From Nocardia blacklockiae (GTDB lineage: Bacteria > Actinomycetota > Actinomycetes > Mycobacteriales > Mycobacteriaceae), in assembly GCF_015477355.1 (NCBI RefSeq), contig NZ_JADLRJ010000003.1, positions 372,001-436,000 on the forward strand: 64,000 bases of DNA, written 5' to 3'. Below are positions 1 through 8,473 of the stretch, in pieces; the stretch's first letter is position 1; each line of letters starts with the position of its first letter. A program made the position numbers and the translations under genes. The notes below the pieces were generated by a model. The model had not been told where the DNA came from and ran no database searches. It saw only the letters and a list, made by a program, of their open reading frames with translations.

Positions 1-1
1 C

Positions 2-697
2 ACCAGCGAGGTGGTGACCTGCACCTACGGCGATCCCGCCGCGTCGCGCACGCTGGCGGTGGCCGGGAGTTCGCATGCCGAGCACTGGGTTCCGGCCTTG
101 CAGGTGCTGGCGGAGCGGTACTCGTTCCGGATCCGGGTGTATCTGAAGATGGGCTGCCCGCTCACCCTCGCCGACGACGCGACCTACAAGGGCGAGTCGA
201 TCCCCGACTGCCGCGACTGGTCGCGCGCCGCTCTCGACCGCCTCGCCGCCGACCGCCCGGACTGGGTGTTCACCACCGGCACCCGCCCGCGCGACGACAT
301 CGGCGACGAGACCCCGCAGGACTACCTCGACGTGTGGTCGGCGCTGGGCGAGCGCGGCCTGAACGTCGTCGCGGTGCGGGACACGCCTTGGCTGCGCCGC
401 GACGGCGTCCGGTACAAGGCGGCCGATTGCCTTGCGCAGGGCGGGAATCCGATCTCCTGCGGCATGCGTCGCGACGACGCCCTGGACCCGGTCGATCCCG
501 AACTGGAGCCGGCCTCCCGGTTCCCCAACGTGTTCCCGATCGATATGACCGACGCCGTCTGCACGCGCGACGTGTGCCCGGTGGTGGGCGGCAACATCCT
601 CATCTACCACGACGAGCACCACCTCACCGCCAGCTACTCCCGCTCGCTGGCCGGTCCGCTCGGGCGTCAGCTCCAGCCCATCCTCGGTTGGTGGTAG
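2..697 (+). CDS. SGNH domain of an acyltransferase-3 family protein (5' end outside window)
   Basis: The reading frame is open from the first bases of the window, so only the C-terminal part (about 231 residues) is seen. Near its start it has a block resembling SGNH block I (AVAGSSHAEHWVPAL, with Ser-His), and near the end DEHHLTASYSRSLAGPL, which matches the Asp/His-containing last block of SGNH domains (DxxHLT). This is the usual periplasmic C-terminus of OafA/YrhL-type acyltransferase-3 membrane proteins that O-acylate cell-envelope glycans. The membrane domain itself would lie upstream, outside the window. The identity of the domain is fairly secure; the acyl acceptor is unknown. Confidence 0.8.
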   Translation, partial: TSEVVTCTYGDPAASRTLAVAGSSHAEHWVPALQVLAERYSFRIRVYLKMGCPLTLADDATYKGESIPDCRDWSRAALDRLAADRPDWVFTTGTRPRDDIGDETPQDYLDVWSALGERGLNVVAVRDTPWLRRDGVRYKAADCLAQGGNPISCGMRRDDALDPVDPELEPASRFPNVFPIDMTDAVCTRDVCPVVGGNILIYHDEHHLTASYSRSLAGPLGRQLQPILGWW

Positions 698-773
698 CCC
701 ACTAGGATGAGCGGGACGCGCCGCCGGCGTCCGGTGCCGGCGAGGTGATCACCGAGTACGGAGGTGCCCGATC

Positions 774-1691
774 GTGCTGGCAACCAAGCGCGGCCGGTTG
801 CGGGCGCTGGCCGTGACGGCGGTGCTGGCCGCGGTGGCGTTCACGACCGGCTACGGCGCGGTCGAGCCGGCGGCTCCGGCGGTGGCCGCCATCGGCGCGC
901 CCGCGACGCCCGACGCGCCCCTGCGGATCGACTACGGTTCGGGCCCGGACACTTTCGGCGATCTCTACCTGCCCGCCGGCGGCACCGGGCCCTATCCGGT
1001 GGTCGTGCTGATCCACGGCGGGAGCTGGGCGCAGTACCGGACCCTGGCCCAGTTCGCGCCGCAGGCCACGGCGCTGGCGCGGCAGGGCGTCGCGGTCTGG
1101 AACGTCGAATACCGGCGGGTGAACGGGGCCGGGGGCTGGCCGGTCACCCTCACCGACGTCGACGACGCGGTCACCGCGCTGGCGACCGTCGTGCAGCAGC
1201 GGTCCGGCCGCCGCCTGGACCTGCGGCGCGTGCACCTCGCCGGGCACTCGGCCGGCGGGCACCTCGCGGCGTGGGTCGCGGGCAGGCACGCGAGCCCGGA
1301 TCCCGCTGCGCGGCGGGGCATTCGGATCCGCAGCCTCACGGTGCTGGCCGGGGTGCTGGACCCGGTGCTCGCGGTGCGCAACGGGCGCGACGGCGCGGTG
1401 CGCAAGCTGCTCGGCGGCGGCCCCGAGGAGGTGCCCGAGCGCTATCAGGAGGCGTCGCCGATCGCCCACCTGCCGCGCGGCATTCACGTCAGCGCGCTGC
1501 ACGGCGAAGCCGACCGCGTGGTGGACCCCGAGCAGAGCCGCCGCTACGTCGCCGCGGCCCGGGCCGCCGGGAATACGACGGACCTGCAACTGCTGCCCGG
1601 CGTCGGCCACGCCGAATTCACCACGCCCACCTCGTCGGCGTGGGCGAGCGCCTTCAAGGTCGTACTCGACAACGTCGAGCGGCTGCGCTGA
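774..1691 (+). CDS. Secreted alpha/beta-hydrolase (esterase/lipase-like)
   Basis: A 305-residue alpha/beta hydrolase of the carboxylesterase/BD-FAE type. The N-terminus has basic residues then a hydrophobic stretch ending in Ala-rich sequence, a likely signal peptide. HGGSW is the oxyanion-hole motif, GHSAGGHLAAW is the nucleophile elbow with Ser, and GVGHAEF near the C-terminus supplies the catalytic His; GEADRVVDP fits the acid-residue loop. The GTG start is chosen because GGAGG lies about 10 nt upstream. Substrate cannot be told from sequence. It stands alone between the acyltransferase and a convergent small gene. Confidence 0.85.
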   Translation: MLATKRGRLRALAVTAVLAAVAFTTGYGAVEPAAPAVAAIGAPATPDAPLRIDYGSGPDTFGDLYLPAGGTGPYPVVVLIHGGSWAQYRTLAQFAPQATALARQGVAVWNVEYRRVNGAGGWPVTLTDVDDAVTALATVVQQRSGRRLDLRRVHLAGHSAGGHLAAWVAGRHASPDPAARRGIRIRSLTVLAGVLDPVLAVRNGRDGAVRKLLGGGPEEVPERYQEASPIAHLPRGIHVSALHGEADRVVDPEQSRRYVAAARAAGNTTDLQLLPGVGHAEFTTPTSSAWASAFKVVLDNVERLR

Positions 1692-1695
1692 ACGG

Positions 1696-1905
1696 TCAGG
1701 ACGGCGTCGAACTGGGTTCGGGCAGCGTGCATTCCGCGACCTTGGGGTCGACGCCGAAATAGTTCAGCGGACCGGCGACCACGTTCAGCGCGATGGTCCC
1801 GAAATCGCCGCAGCTCTGTGAGACCCGCGTGAGATACCCGCGCTGACCGGCGGCCACCACCCCCACGATCAACCACACGAACATCAGCAGCGAGATCAAG
1901 CGCAT
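1696..1905 (-). CDS. Small conserved actinobacterial membrane protein
   Basis: A 69-residue protein with one N-terminal membrane segment (LISLLMFVWLIVGVVAAGQRG) followed by an external-looking tail with a Cys pair and NVVAGPLNYFGVDPKV. Small proteins with this VxAAGQRGY...VAGPLNY pattern recur in Nocardia, Rhodococcus and mycobacteria as proteins of unknown function; this comes from memory, not a search. The gene is convergent with the esterase (4 bp apart) and its ATG lies about 80 bp from the divergent regulator start. Function unknown. Confidence 0.7.
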   Translation of the reverse strand: MRLISLLMFVWLIVGVVAAGQRGYLTRVSQSCGDFGTIALNVVAGPLNYFGVDPKVAECTLPEPSSTPS

Positions 1906-1984
1906 GACGATCCTCCCCGTTCCGGCGGCTCCACCATCATGGCAGCTTCCGCACCGGCACGCCCCGAGCCGCTACGCTCTCGGC

Positions 1985-2629
1985 GTGGCCGCCGGTGAGG
2001 ACGACAGCGACTTGGCACCGCGGGAAGCGATCGCGCACGCGGTGCGCGAGGACATTCTCGCGGGCCGACTCGTGCCCGGTGACCGGCTGCGCGAGGAGGA
2101 TCTGGCCCGGCGCTTCGAGGTGTCGCGAGTGCCGATCCGAGAAGCGTTGTCGCAGTTGCACAGTGAGGGCTTCGTCACGCTGGTGCGCTACCGCGGCGCG
2201 ACGGTGTCGGACACCGCCGGGGCCGCCGCGCGCGAACTCGTGCAGGTGCGGCGCGGCCTCGAGGTGCTGGCGGCGCAGCTGGCCGCCGAGCGCGGCGGCG
2301 GCGAGGTGGCCGACGAACTGCGGCAGGTGGTGGCCCTGGGCCGCGACACCGCGGCGCACGAGGAACTGCCGTCGCTGATCGTGCGCTTCCACACGCTGGT
2401 CGCGCAGGCCTCGGGCAACCACCAGTTGCAGGTCATGCTCGGCCAGATCCTGCGCCGGGTGCAGTGGATCTTCGATCAGCAGCTGGAGGCGCGCACGGCC
2501 GGGTCGTGGGGTGACCACGCGGCCATCGCGCAGGCGATCCTGAGCCGGTCGCCGATCCAGGCCGGGTACCTGATGGGCGAGCACATCGCCAAGGACGAGG
2601 CTCTGGTCGAGACCCTGCGCAACCGCTAG
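1985..2629 (+). CDS. GntR/FadR-family transcriptional regulator, probable regulator of the downstream cyanurate operon
   Basis: A 214-residue regulator: an N-terminal winged helix (REAIAHAVREDILAGRLVPG, then LARRFEVSRVPIREALSQLHSEGFV, the typical GntR recognition helix) and an all-helical FCD-like ligand domain with the His/Asp-type metal-site pattern (RFHTLVAQASGN, DHAAIAQAI). An ATG at 1904 is also in frame. I prefer GTG 1985 because a TACGCT -10 box (1973-1978) lies exactly 6 bp upstream, which would give a leaderless mRNA, and because the extra N-terminal residues do not look like the family. It lies immediately upstream of the permease-amidohydrolase operon on the same strand, with GntR-type palindromes between them. 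Confidence 0.85.
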   Translation: MAAGEDDSDLAPREAIAHAVREDILAGRLVPGDRLREEDLARRFEVSRVPIREALSQLHSEGFVTLVRYRGATVSDTAGAAARELVQVRRGLEVLAAQLAAERGGGEVADELRQVVALGRDTAAHEELPSLIVRFHTLVAQASGNHQLQVMLGQILRRVQWIFDQQLEARTAGSWGDHAAIAQAILSRSPIQAGYLMGEHIAKDEALVETLRNR

Positions 2630-2641
2630 TTCGTATACAAG
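2630..2641. promoter_or_regulatory. Candidate GntR (FadR-type) operator 1
   Basis: TTCGTATACAAG, a near-perfect palindrome centred on GTATAC. It fits the FadR-subfamily rule GTM-KAC with zero spacer. It begins right after the regulator's stop codon, about 110 bp before the permease start. Confidence 0.55.
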
Positions 2642-2702
2642 ACGCACCAAGCTTCTCGGTTGTTACGTGTACTGAACGCAGAGAAACGCGGACGAAATAA
2701 GG

Positions 2703-2714
2703 TTTGTATACAAA
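2703..2714. promoter_or_regulatory. Candidate GntR (FadR-type) operator 2
   Basis: TTTGTATACAAA is a perfect 12-bp palindrome containing the same GTATAC core as the first site 73 bp upstream. It lies 35 bp before the permease ATG, where bound repressor would block transcription. The repeat of an unusual AT-rich palindrome in high-GC DNA argues for function. Confidence 0.65.
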
Positions 2715-2749
2715 TTCCAGGGAGAAAGCTCGTTCCGCTGGAGGCCCGC

Positions 2750-4066
2750 ATGTCCGCCGTCGCTCTCGACACCGAATCGCCGCCGCAATCCCTGTCACTT
2801 TGGCGCACAGCCCTTTTCGGCGTGCAGCACGTACTGGTGATGTACGCCGGCTGCGTCACCGTGCCCCTGGTCTTCGGCGAGGCCCTCGGCCTGGCCAAAT
2901 CCACCATCGCGGTCCTGGTCAACGCCGACCTGCTGGTCGCGGGGGTGATCACCGTCGTGCAGGCCGCGGGGCTCGGTCGGCTGCTCGGGGCGCGGATGCC
3001 CGTGGTGGTCGGCGCGTCGTTCACCGCGCTCACGCCGATGATCCTGATCGGCCAGGAGTACGGGCTCTCGGCCGTCTACGGCGCGATGATCGCCGCGGGC
3101 CTGTTCGGCATCCTCGTCGCGGTGCCGTTCTCCCGGCTGATCCGGTTCTTCCCGCCGGTGGTCCGGGGCGCGGCGGTCACCATGATCGGGCTGTCGCTGA
3201 TCGGCAACTCGGTGACGATGATCTTCGGCGACCGGCCGGCGGGCGGGTCGCGGCTGGCGCTGGCCGCCGGCATCGTGCTGCTCGTGGTCGCGCTGATGCG
3301 GTACGGCCGCGGGCTGCCGGCCCAGTCGGCGGTGCTGATCGCCCTGCTGCTCGGCACCGGTGTGGCCGCGCTGCTGTCGATGACCGATTTCGCCGGGGTC
3401 GGCGCCGCCGGTTGGTTCGGGGTGCCGCGGCTGTTCCTGTTCGGCGCCCCGACCTTCCCGATCGCCGGAATCATCTCGATGTGCCTGGTGATGCTGGTCA
3501 TCTTCACCGAAACCACCGCCTATCTGCTCGCGGTCTCGGAGACCACGGGGGAGCCGGTCGGCCCCGCGCGGCTGGCTCGCGGACTGGCCGCCGACGGGCT
3601 GTCGGCACTGCTCGCCGGGCCGCTGACGTCCTTCCCGGACACCGTCTTCGCACAGAACGTGAGCTTGGTGCGCATGACCGGAGTGACCAGCCGGCGGGTG
3701 GTCGGGGTGGCCGGCGGCCTGCTCGTCGCGCTCGGGCTGATGCCGAAGATGGGCGAGATCGTGGCGAGCCTGCCCGACGTGGTGATCGGGTCGGTCAGCC
3801 TCGTCATGTTCGCCACGGTGGCGGGCGTGGGCATCGCGACCGTCTCGAAGGTCGACTTCGCGGTCGGCGGCAACCTGCTGATCGTGTCGCTGGCGATGGG
3901 CATCGGGATGATCCCGATCGTCTCGCCCGATGTGTATTCGGGGCTGCCGTCCGCCGCGAAGATCATCTTCGGGGGTGCCGTCACGAGCACGGTCGTCGTC
4001 GCGTTCGTCCTGAATCTGGTTTTCCACCACCTCACCCCGCTGTCCCGGAGGAGCACGCCCGCATGA
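2750..4066 (+). CDS. NCS2-family nucleobase/azine permease (uracil-xanthine type)
   Basis: A 438-residue polytopic membrane protein of the nucleobase:cation symporter-2 family (UraA/PbuX type), with about 12-14 hydrophobic segments. The family's substrate-binding segments can be seen: FTETTAYLLAVSETTGEP and the following GLSALLAGPLTSFPDTVFAQNVSLVRMTGVTSR, which matches the conserved NxGxxxxTgv/SR region. ATG 2750 is chosen for its GGAGG upstream. Its stop overlaps the next start by 4 nt (ATGA). By context it probably imports cyanurate, barbiturate or a related ring rather than uracil itself; that is inference. Confidence 0.88.
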   Translation: MSAVALDTESPPQSLSLWRTALFGVQHVLVMYAGCVTVPLVFGEALGLAKSTIAVLVNADLLVAGVITVVQAAGLGRLLGARMPVVVGASFTALTPMILIGQEYGLSAVYGAMIAAGLFGILVAVPFSRLIRFFPPVVRGAAVTMIGLSLIGNSVTMIFGDRPAGGSRLALAAGIVLLVVALMRYGRGLPAQSAVLIALLLGTGVAALLSMTDFAGVGAAGWFGVPRLFLFGAPTFPIAGIISMCLVMLVIFTETTAYLLAVSETTGEPVGPARLARGLAADGLSALLAGPLTSFPDTVFAQNVSLVRMTGVTSRRVVGVAGGLLVALGLMPKMGEIVASLPDVVIGSVSLVMFATVAGVGIATVSKVDFAVGGNLLIVSLAMGIGMIPIVSPDVYSGLPSAAKIIFGGAVTSTVVVAFVLNLVFHHLTPLSRRSTPA

Positions 4067-5109
4067 CCCCGATCACCCTGTTCACCGTGCCCACGACCGG
4101 TCCCGCCGACCTGCGCGCGCTGGCGGTGCTGGCCGAGGCCGGGCACCGCGTCGAGGACGTCCTCGGCGTCATCGGCAAGACCGAGGGCAACGGCTGCGTC
4201 AACGACTTCAGCCGCACGCTGGCCGCCGCCGCGTGGGAGCCGCGCTTGCCCGAGGCCGCGGTCACGGTGTTCTCCGGCGGCACCGAGGGCGTGCTGAGCC
4301 CGCACGTCAACCTGTTCGTGCGCGACGAGACCCGCCACCCGGGCTTCGATCGGGGACTGGTCGCCGCCGTGGGCCGCACCCGGGTTCTCGATCCCGCCGA
4401 GATCGGCCGCCCCGCGCAGATCGCCGCGGTCGCCGACACGGTCGGCAAGTTGGTATCCGAATTGGGCGTGCCGGCCGCCGACGTCCACTTCGTGCTGGTG
4501 AAATGCCCGCTGCTGACCTCCGACAAGATCGCCGCCCTGCGCGCCGCCGGGCGGGAACCGGTGTCCGAGGACACCTACGAATCCATGGGCCGCTCCCGCG
4601 CGGCCAGCGCCCTGGGCATCGCGGTCGCGCTCGGCGACTGCGACACCGACACCGCGGCGGCGGCGCTGTCGGGTGCGGCCGCGGTGTCCTCGGCGCGGGC
4701 GTCGGCGAGCGCGGGCGCCGAACTCGACGACTGCCACGTGCTCGTCGTCGCGGAGAGCGCGGCCGCGGCCAATCCGTGGCGCGCGCTGCACGGCGAGATG
4801 GCCGACGCGCTCGACATCGCTTCCGTCGCAGCGCTTCTCGACGAGGTGACGCGGCGCGGCGGCACCGTGCGGCAGATCTTCGCCAAGGCCGAGGCCGACC
4901 CGTCGGGCGCGGTGCGCGGCTACCGGCACACCATGCTCACCGACTCCGACGTCAACTCCACCCGGCACGCCCGCGCCGCCGTCGGAGGTCTGCTCGCCGC
5001 GCTCAAGGGCGACGGCGCGATCTACGTCTCCGGCGGCGCCGAACACCAGGGCCGCCCCGGCGGCGGGAGCATCACCGTCGTCTACGAACTCCCGGAGGTG
5101 CGGCGATGA
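4063..5109 (+). CDS. Ring-opening amidohydrolase: cyanuric acid amidohydrolase / barbiturase family
   Basis: A 348-residue member of the cyanuric acid amidohydrolase (AtzD/TrzD) and barbiturase family, which opens a cyclic imide ring by hydrolysis. The three-fold repeat with three Ser-Lys pairs can be read: Lys39 (VIGKTEGNG) with Ser71 (FSGGTEG); Lys147 (VLVKCPLLTS) with Ser about 214 (SARASASAG); Lys275 (QIFAKAEADPSG) with Ser323 (YVSGGAEHQG). Length fits the family. Sequence alone does not separate cyanurate from barbiturate hydrolysis. The downstream biuret-hydrolase-like gene favours cyanurate, since its product decarboxylates to biuret. ATGA overlaps at both ends indicate translational coupling. 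Confidence 0.88.
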   Translation: MTPITLFTVPTTGPADLRALAVLAEAGHRVEDVLGVIGKTEGNGCVNDFSRTLAAAAWEPRLPEAAVTVFSGGTEGVLSPHVNLFVRDETRHPGFDRGLVAAVGRTRVLDPAEIGRPAQIAAVADTVGKLVSELGVPAADVHFVLVKCPLLTSDKIAALRAAGREPVSEDTYESMGRSRAASALGIAVALGDCDTDTAAAALSGAAAVSSARASASAGAELDDCHVLVVAESAAAANPWRALHGEMADALDIASVAALLDEVTRRGGTVRQIFAKAEADPSGAVRGYRHTMLTDSDVNSTRHARAAVGGLLAALKGDGAIYVSGGAEHQGRPGGGSITVVYELPEVRR

Positions 5110-6404
5110 CCGCCACGACCGTTCCCGAGGCGCGCGGCGCCGCCATCGAGGAGTTCGAGGACGTTCCGGTGCCGCTCGCGCGGCGACGCGGACTGCTGTC
5201 GGTCTCGGCCGTGTGGTTCGGCTTCCCGATGGTGTTGACCTGCGCCATCTTCGGCGGGCTCATCGTGCACTCGCTCGGATTCGGGCGCGGGATGCTGGCC
5301 ATCATGACCGGCAGCCTGATCCTGATGGGCTATGTGGGCGCGCTGAGCTACCTGGCCGGGCGCAGCGGCAAGAATTTCGCGCTCACCGCCGCCGAGACCT
5401 TCGGCCGCCGGGCCGCCGCGATCCCGTCCGGATTCCTGGCGACCGTCGTGATCGGCTGGTTCGCCTTCCAGACCGGCATGGCCGGCGCGATCCTGCACGA
5501 CAGCCTGGGCTGGAACGAACGGCTCACCACGCTGGCCACCGGCGTCGTGTTCGTCGCGGTCACGCTGCTCGGCATTCGCGCGCTGTCGGTGATCGGGATG
5601 ATCGCGGCGCCGTTCTACGTGGTGCTCGGGCTGGTCGCGATCGGGCTCGCCGCCGCGGCCGGGCCCGGCGCGCCGACCACCTATTCCGGCAGTGGCGCAA
5701 TGAGTTTCGGGGCCGCGGTGACGCTGGTCATCGCCTCCTTCGTCGATTTGGGGACGATGACCGCCGACTTCACCCGCTGGTCGCGCTCCGGGCGCGAAGG
5801 GTTCCTCGCGGCGTTCTCGGCCTTTCCGCTCGGTCAGACGATCGCGCTGGTCATCGGCGGGTTCGTGGTGGCGCTGGGCGGCGCGCAGGATCCGGGTACC
5901 GACGGCGGCGACTTCCTCGGGCTGCTCATCGAGCACGGCGGCCTGCTGGTGCCGCTGGCCGTCGCCTTCGTCTTCGTCAATCTCGGCTCGGTGTGCACGC
6001 ACTGCCTCTACAACGGCGCGGTCGGCTGGAGCCAGCTCACCGGCGGCCGGATGCGGCGGCTGACTGTCGTACTCGGCACGGCCGGCGTGCTGCTCGCGGT
6101 CGCCGGGATCTGGTCGTGGTTCGAGCAGTGGCTCAACCTGCTGGGCGTGATCGTGCCGCCGATCGGCGCGGTGGTCATTCTCGACCAGCTGGTCCTGCCG
6201 CGCTTCGGGCTCGGTTCGCGCGGCCGGGTGCGCGCCCTGCGCCGACCGCCGTTCGTCGGCTGGTTGGGCGGGTCCGCGGCCGCGCTGCTCACCCACGCCT
6301 TCGCGCCGCAACTGTCGGACGCCGTCGTGGGCCTGGTCGCCGCCACCGTCTTCTACACCGGCGCTTGCGTTCTCACCTCTCGTGACAAGGAGATCCCGGC
6401 ATGA
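5106..6404 (+). CDS. NCS1-family cytosine/purine permease (CodB-like)
   Basis: A 432-residue inner-membrane transporter of the nucleobase:cation symporter-1 family with about 12 hydrophobic segments. Family landmarks include [11 protein letters not shown] near the N-terminus, [11 protein letters not shown] in the middle (CodB-like W-x-Q-type substrate region) and [22 protein letters not shown], the well-conserved loop after TM6. Start and stop overlap both neighbours by 4 nt. A second ring-compound importer in the same operon as an NCS2 permease suggests two related substrates or a supplementary affinity class. Confidence 0.87.
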   Translation: MTATTVPEARGAAIEEFEDVPVPLARRRGLLSVSAVWFGFPMVLTCAIFGGLIVHSLGFGRGMLAIMTGSLILMGYVGALSYLAGRSGKNFALTAAETFGRRAAAIPSGFLATVVIGWFAFQTGMAGAILHDSLGWNERLTTLATGVVFVAVTLLGIRALSVIGMIAAPFYVVLGLVAIGLAAAAGPGAPTTYSGSGAMSFGAAVTLVIASFVDLGTMTADFTRWSRSGREGFLAAFSAFPLGQTIALVIGGFVVALGGAQDPGTDGGDFLGLLIEHGGLLVPLAVAFVFVNLGSVCTHCLYNGAVGWSQLTGGRMRRLTVVLGTAGVLLAVAGIWSWFEQWLNLLGVIVPPIGAVVILDQLVLPRFGLGSRGRVRALRRPPFVGWLGGSAAALLTHAFAPQLSDAVVGLVAATVFYTGACVLTSRDKEIPA

Positions 6405-7087
6405 CCCTCCCGACCGTGGCCGCGCGGCCCTACGCGTGGCCGTTCGACGGCGGCGTCGACCCCGCCCGCACCGCGCTGCTGCTCATCGACTGGCAGACCG
6501 ACTTCTGCGGGCCCGGCGGGTATGTCGACCAGATGGGCTACGACCTCGCGCTCACCCGGGCGGGATTGGCGCCGACCGCCCGCGTGCTCGCGTCCGCGCG
6601 CCGCCGCGGGCTCACCGTGATCCACACCCGCGAGGGCCATCGGCCCGATCTCGCCGACCTGCCCGCGAACAAGCGCTGGCGATCGGCGCGAGTCGGGGCC
6701 GAGATCGGCAGCCTCGGACCGTGCGGCCGCATCCTGGTGCGCGGCGAACCGGGCTGGGAGATCGTGCCGGAAGTGGCGCCGCTGCCCGGCGAACCGGTGA
6801 TCGACAAACCGGGCAAGGGCGCCTTCTACGCCACCGACCTGGACCTGCTGTTGCGCACGCGCGGCCTCACCCACCTGGTGCTCACCGGCATCACCACCGA
6901 CGTCTGCGTGCACACCACCATGCGCGAGGCCAACGACCGCGGCTACGAATGCCTGGTGCTCTCGGACTGCACGGGCGCCACCGAGCGCCGCCACCACGAG
7001 GCGGCCCTGAGCATGGTGACCATGCAGGGCGGCATCTTCGGCGCGGTGGCGACCTCGGCCGAGCTGCTCGCCGTCCTCGACGCGTGA
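6401..7087 (+). CDS. biuH: Isochorismatase-fold amidohydrolase, biuret hydrolase (BiuH) type
   Basis: A 228-residue cysteine hydrolase. The catalytic triad of the family is present: Asp30 ([11 protein letters not shown]), Lys139 (DKPGKGAF) and Cys169 ([12 protein letters not shown]). The block [16 protein letters not shown], the stretch [20 protein letters not shown] and MQGG with Gln209 match biuret amidohydrolase (BiuH, EC 3.5.1.84; biuret to allophanate + NH3) as I remember it, and not RutB ureidoacrylate hydrolase, which lacks these. It overlaps the permease stop (ATGA) and the next gene (GTGA). Allophanate hydrolase, the next step, is not in this window. Confidence is high for the fold and good for the substrate class. 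Confidence 0.85.
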   Translation: MTLPTVAARPYAWPFDGGVDPARTALLLIDWQTDFCGPGGYVDQMGYDLALTRAGLAPTARVLASARRRGLTVIHTREGHRPDLADLPANKRWRSARVGAEIGSLGPCGRILVRGEPGWEIVPEVAPLPGEPVIDKPGKGAFYATDLDLLLRTRGLTHLVLTGITTDVCVHTTMREANDRGYECLVLSDCTGATERRHHEAALSMVTMQGGIFGAVATSAELLAVLDA

Positions 7088-7716
7088 GGCGGGTCGTCCT
7101 GATCCACGGCGCGGCGACCGACTCGCGGGTCTGGGAATCGACGGTCGCCGCGCTGTCGGAGGTCGCGGAGGTACTGGCCCCGGACCGCCCGCAGTCCGGG
7201 GACCTGGACACCGAATTCGCCTGTCTCGCACCGCTGTGCGCGGGAGCCGTCGTGATCGGCGTCAGCGGCGGCGCGACCCTCGGGCTGGCACTGGCCGCCC
7301 GCGGCGTGCCGCTGGCCGGTGCGCTGCTCCACGAGCCCGCGGCCGGATCCCTCGCTCCCGGTCTGCTCGACCACGTCGCCGCCGGTCTGGTCGCCGGGGG
7401 AGTCGAGGGGTTCGGGCGCGCGCTGTACGGCCCGGCGTGGGAGATCGGGTGCACGACCGCGTCCCGCGAGACGGTCGCCGCGGAATTCGCGATGTTCGGC
7501 GCCTTCGAGCCCGCGCCCCTGCCCGCGCCCGGCCGGGTACTGCTCACCGTCGGAGAGCACTCACCGTGCACACGGCATCGGGCGGTAGCGGCCCTGGCGG
7601 CGTACCTCGGTACCCGGACGGCGGTGCTGCCGGGCGTCGGCCACGCCGCCCACCTGGAAGGCGGGCTGTCCGACGCGAGATGGTTGGAGAATTCCGGCGT
7701 GTGGTCGCCTGGGTGA
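7084..7716 (+). CDS. Small alpha/beta-fold hydrolase, last gene of the operon
   Basis: A 210-residue alpha/beta hydrolase lacking an obvious lid. It shows [10 protein letters not shown] (oxyanion-hole region), GVSGGATLG with the nucleophile Ser, and [11 protein letters not shown] carrying the catalytic His. It starts at GTG overlapping the stop of the biuret hydrolase gene (GTGA), so it is translated with the operon. Its role is not evident. It could hydrolyse an amide or carbamoyl side product, or simply ride along. An amidase-signature allophanate hydrolase it is not. Confidence 0.75.
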   Translation: MRRVVLIHGAATDSRVWESTVAALSEVAEVLAPDRPQSGDLDTEFACLAPLCAGAVVIGVSGGATLGLALAARGVPLAGALLHEPAAGSLAPGLLDHVAAGLVAGGVEGFGRALYGPAWEIGCTTASRETVAAEFAMFGAFEPAPLPAPGRVLLTVGEHSPCTRHRAVAALAAYLGTRTAVLPGVGHAAHLEGGLSDARWLENSGVWSPG

Positions 7717-7847
7717 AGTGGAGGACGGACCCGGGATCGCTGGGAGCACTGGATGTGGCCGCCTCGCGAAGTTGTGGAGGTGAAAGCGTGGGCCGGTCGG
7801 CCAGGTGACTCGATTTCGCGTGCCTCGCGGTGGGTGTTGCTGGGTAC

Positions 7848-8165
7848 TCAGGGGAGGTTGTCGATGTCGGGCCAGTTGTCGTCGACCGGCCAGCCACCGG
7901 CCAGGAGGTGTTCACGGACGCGGGCGAGGTCGGCCTCGCGGGGCATCGCGTCGGTGATCTTGGTGATGCTCACCCCGACGTCGGTCCGGTCGGCGGGCAG
8001 GGTGCCCTGCGCGACCAGTTCCTCGGCGATCTCGCGGACCTCGTCCTCGGTCAGGCGTCGCGCGAGCAGGGCCAGCAGCGGCACGTAGTCGTTGTCGGGG
8101 ACGCCGTGCGGATATCCGGCGCGCAGCCAATCGACGATTCTGGCGAGGAATGCGGTCAGGGCCAT
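7848..8165 (-). CDS. DUF3349 family protein
   Basis: A 105-residue small soluble protein matching the DUF3349 family of mycobacteria and nocardiae: MALTAFLARIVDWLRAGYP..GVP..DYVPLLALLARRLTEDEVREIAEEL is the helical N-terminal pattern, followed by ITKITDAMPREADLARVREHL. The family is small and helical with no established function. The gene is convergent with the preceding operon. Confidence 0.8.
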   Translation of the reverse strand: MALTAFLARIVDWLRAGYPHGVPDNDYVPLLALLARRLTEDEVREIAEELVAQGTLPADRTDVGVSITKITDAMPREADLARVREHLLAGGWPVDDNWPDIDNLP

Positions 8166-8345
8166 CGGTCTCCGGTTCTGCGACTGGTGGGTTCAGAACT
8201 GCGTGGCGGGGCGAGTGGGGCCGTCGTCGGCCATCCGTTCGATATCGTCCTCGCCCGGCTTTTCGAGCGCAAACGCGACCTCGGCGACCGTGCCCGACCT
8301 CGGTTGTGAAAATTCCCGGTTGCACTCGCCGCCGCGCGAGCGAAA

Positions 8346-8382
8346 GGTGGTCCGGGAAGCCTCGCGTCACCGAAGGACCACC
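8346..8382 (+). promoter_or_regulatory. Inverted repeat (GGTGGTCC/GGACCACC) directly before a 29-codon ORF
   Basis: GGTGGTCC at 8346-8353 pairs perfectly with GGACCACC at 8375-8382, and the ATG of the short ORF follows 1 nt later. Folded RNA would place the ribosome-binding region (GAAGGA) next to or within the hairpin, so it could regulate translation; alternatively it is a protein operator. Confidence 0.4.
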
Positions 8383-8383
8383 C

Positions 8384-8473
8384 ATGCCCCACTACGCCTT
8401 TCCCATCCTCGGCTCGGCCACCGTCTGCCTGAACATCCCGCTCGGCCCGTTCAGCATCAGCATCTGCATCTAG
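8384..8473 (+). CDS. Possible 29-residue hydrophobic peptide
   Basis: ATG 8384 opens a 29-codon frame ending TAG at 8471-8473, with GAAGGA about 8 nt upstream. The peptide begins MPHYAFPILGS, carries two Cys and ends in SISICI; it is hydrophobic with almost no charge. It has no recognisable family. It could be a leader peptide, a small membrane toxin or a RiPP-like precursor, or it may not be translated. No modifying enzymes or transporters for a RiPP are adjacent. The hairpin just before the start is the main reason to list it. Confidence 0.3.
   Translation: MPHYAFPILGSATVCLNIPLGPFSISICI

Noticed and set aside
6401-7087. RutB-type ureidoacrylate hydrolase (Rut pyrimidine pathway)
   Set aside because: The sequence carries the BiuH-type [10 protein letters not shown] and [17 protein letters not shown] blocks, and no rutA, rutC or rutD-like neighbours are present.
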